Assembly (NCBI GenBank): GCA_021803845.1
Contig: JAJZLA010000060.1
Coordinates: forward strand, 1-7,771
Length of the DNA stretch: 7,771 nt
DNA from: a bacterium
GTDB lineage: Bacteria; SZUA-79; Acidulodesulfobacterales; Acidulodesulfobacteraceae
Reading direction: 5' to 3'
The position numbers and the translations under genes were made by a program. The notes beneath the pieces were generated by a model. That model worked only from the letters and a program-made list of their open reading frames with translations. It did not search any database and was not told the origin of the DNA. Positions 6,550 to 7,771 of the stretch are shown here, piece after piece (the stretch's first letter is position 1; each line of letters opens with the position of its first letter).

Positions 6550-7771
6550 ATGAGCGATTTTGTTCATCTGCATCTTCATTCGCATTACAGTCTTTTAGAC
6601 GGCGCAATTAAAATAGACGATATAGTAAGTAAAGCCATAGAATTTAATATGCCTGCCGTTGCGGTAACCGATCACGGAAATATGTTCGGAGCGATAGAAT
6701 TTTACGAAAAAGCGGTTAAAAAAGGAGTAAAACCTATAATCGGGTGTGAAATGTATATTTCTAAATCCGATATGAAACTTAAAAATGCAAACGAGAAATT
6801 TTATAATCACCTTATTCTTCTTGCAAAAAACGATGCCGGTTATCAAAATCTTTCGAAACTGGTTTCTATGTCTTATATAGACGGGTTTTATTACAAGCCG
6901 AGAATCGACAAAAAGACGCTAAAAGACCACGGCGAAGGCTTAGTAGCTATGTCCGCCTGTATTAAAGGCGAAATACCTTATGAAATAGTAAAAGGAAGAT
7001 TCGATTCCGCGGAAGAAAGCCTTAAGTTTTATTTAGATATTTTTAAAGACGATTTTTATTTAGAAATGCAGGTTCAAGGCATGGAAGAACAGCTTGCGGC
7101 CAACGACGGATTAATAGAGCTTTCTAAAAAATACGGGATACCTCTGGTCGCCACCAACGACTGCCATTATCTTCTTAAAGAAGACTATGAAGCCCACGAC
7201 GTACTTCTTTGCATACAGACCGGAAAAACCGTCGAAGACAAAGACAGATTAAAATTTTCGACTAAAGACCTATATTTTAGGTCGCAGGACGAGATGAAAG
7301 AAATTTTCGGACGCTACCCTTCGGAAGCTATATCTAATACCCTTTTGGTTGCCGATAAATGCAATTTTTCTTTTAAATTAAAAGGCGGACACTATTTTCC
7401 CCAATTTAAACCCGGAAACGAAGCCGAAAAACTAAAAAACGCAAAAGCAGCCTTAGACGCAACCGTCGGAGCGAATCAATCTAATACTAATAATCAAACT
7501 AATCAATCGATTCAGGAGACGGAAACAGCCGACGCCGCCGATTTCGACGCCGCCGATTACTTCGAGAAAAAAACAAGAGAAGGTTTCGAGGAAATTTTTA
7601 TAAAAACCCCCACAAAGGCAGCGGCAGAATCTTATTTAAATAGAAAAGACGAATACAAAGCAAGATTGGACATGGAAATAGAAGTTATTAAAAAATCTAA
7701 TTTTGCGGGATATTTTTTGATAGTTTCCGACTTTATAAAATATGCTAAAGAGCATGGCATACCGGTAGGTC
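6550..7771 (+). CDS. dnaE: DNA polymerase III alpha subunit, N-terminal part (cut by window edge)
   Basis: This is the catalytic subunit of the chromosomal replicase. The frame runs from ATG 6550 to the window edge (407 codons) with no stop; a CGGAG Shine-Dalgarno (6535-6539) lies 10 nt upstream. The N-terminal PHP domain starts [15 protein letters not shown]. Its likely metal ligands all appear present: H8, H10, D17, H42 (TDHG), E67 (GCEMY), H87 (NHLILL), C137 (SACIKGE), D204 and H206 (TNDCHY). This differs from E. coli DnaE, where several are replaced. Family sequence continues through [18 protein letters not shown] and GHYFPQF, then a low-complexity insertion at about residues 288-336. The conserved [32 protein letters not shown] and KEHGIPVG follow, stopping just before the palm domain's conserved glycine-rich segment. 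A DnaE1-type enzyme is certain; polymerase active-site residues are outside the window. Confidence 0.96.
   Translation, partial: MSDFVHLHLHSHYSLLDGAIKIDDIVSKAIEFNMPAVAVTDHGNMFGAIEFYEKAVKKGVKPIIGCEMYISKSDMKLKNANEKFYNHLILLAKNDAGYQNLSKLVSMSYIDGFYYKPRIDKKTLKDHGEGLVAMSACIKGEIPYEIVKGRFDSAEESLKFYLDIFKDDFYLEMQVQGMEEQLAANDGLIELSKKYGIPLVATNDCHYLLKEDYEAHDVLLCIQTGKTVEDKDRLKFSTKDLYFRSQDEMKEIFGRYPSEAISNTLLVADKCNFSFKLKGGHYFPQFKPGNEAEKLKNAKAALDATVGANQSNTNNQTNQSIQETETADAADFDAADYFEKKTREGFEEIFIKTPTKAAAESYLNRKDEYKARLDMEIEVIKKSNFAGYFLIVSDFIKYAKEHGIPVG
7531..7560 (+). repeat. 15-bp tandem duplication inside dnaE
   Basis: Two adjacent 15-bp units, 7531-7545 and 7546-7560, differ at one base (14/15 identical) and encode DAADF then DAADY. 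They form the end of the low-complexity insertion in DnaE. The Asn/Gln/Thr-rich stretch just before (7474-7512) is also built of similar AATCAA/ACTAAT-type units. Both point to growth by replication slippage. Confidence 0.75.

Overview
The window is an AT-rich stretch of bacterial chromosome made almost entirely of conserved housekeeping genes, all on the + strand. The Gram-negative-style cdsA-dxr junction, the full guaB-guaA-dnaE series and the codon use (many ATA, AGA/AGG, TTA and AAA codons) suggest a low-GC Gram-negative bacterium. The guaB-guaA-dnaE order recalls deltaproteobacterial genomes. That placement is inferred from gene order and has not been tested by phylogeny.

Layout: (1) 2-481, the 3' end of cdsA (phospholipid synthesis), then dxr at 511-1674 (MEP isoprenoid pathway). 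(2) 1675-1906, a non-coding gap with a weak promoter candidate and an imperfect 90-bp palindrome, copy A. (3) 1907-3368, a gamma-class carbonic-anhydrase-like hexapeptide protein followed after 4 nt by a short Ppx/GppA phosphatase with a TTG start. (4) 3397-6399, guaB and guaA, 3 nt apart, which convert IMP to XMP and then GMP. (5) 6400-6549, a second gap with palindrome copy B. (6) 6550-end, the 5' third of dnaE, the replicative DNA polymerase III alpha subunit, cut by the window edge.

The genes are ordinary; the most interesting signal lies between them. The two long gaps hold two diverged copies of one element. Each is 90 bp between its outermost GGAAA...TTTCC ends, has imperfect inverted arms of about 25-30 bp, and lies just upstream of the ribosome binding site of the next gene. 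Copy B also lies between two identical 15-bp direct repeats that include the last codons and stop of guaA. Removing one repeat copy plus everything between would leave a tight 18-nt guaA-dnaE junction with its Shine-Dalgarno intact. This looks like insertion of a small non-autonomous mobile palindrome (MITE- or REP-like), although a selected RNA leader structure is also possible. Within dnaE, a low-complexity Asn/Gln/Thr- and Ala/Asp-rich insertion interrupts the segment between the PHP and palm domains, and the PHP metal site looks complete.

The guanine-nucleotide genes and dnaE may once have been one tight operon feeding nucleotide supply and replication. cdsA-dxr is probably the tail of an envelope/isoprenoid cluster whose usual next gene, rseP, is missing here.
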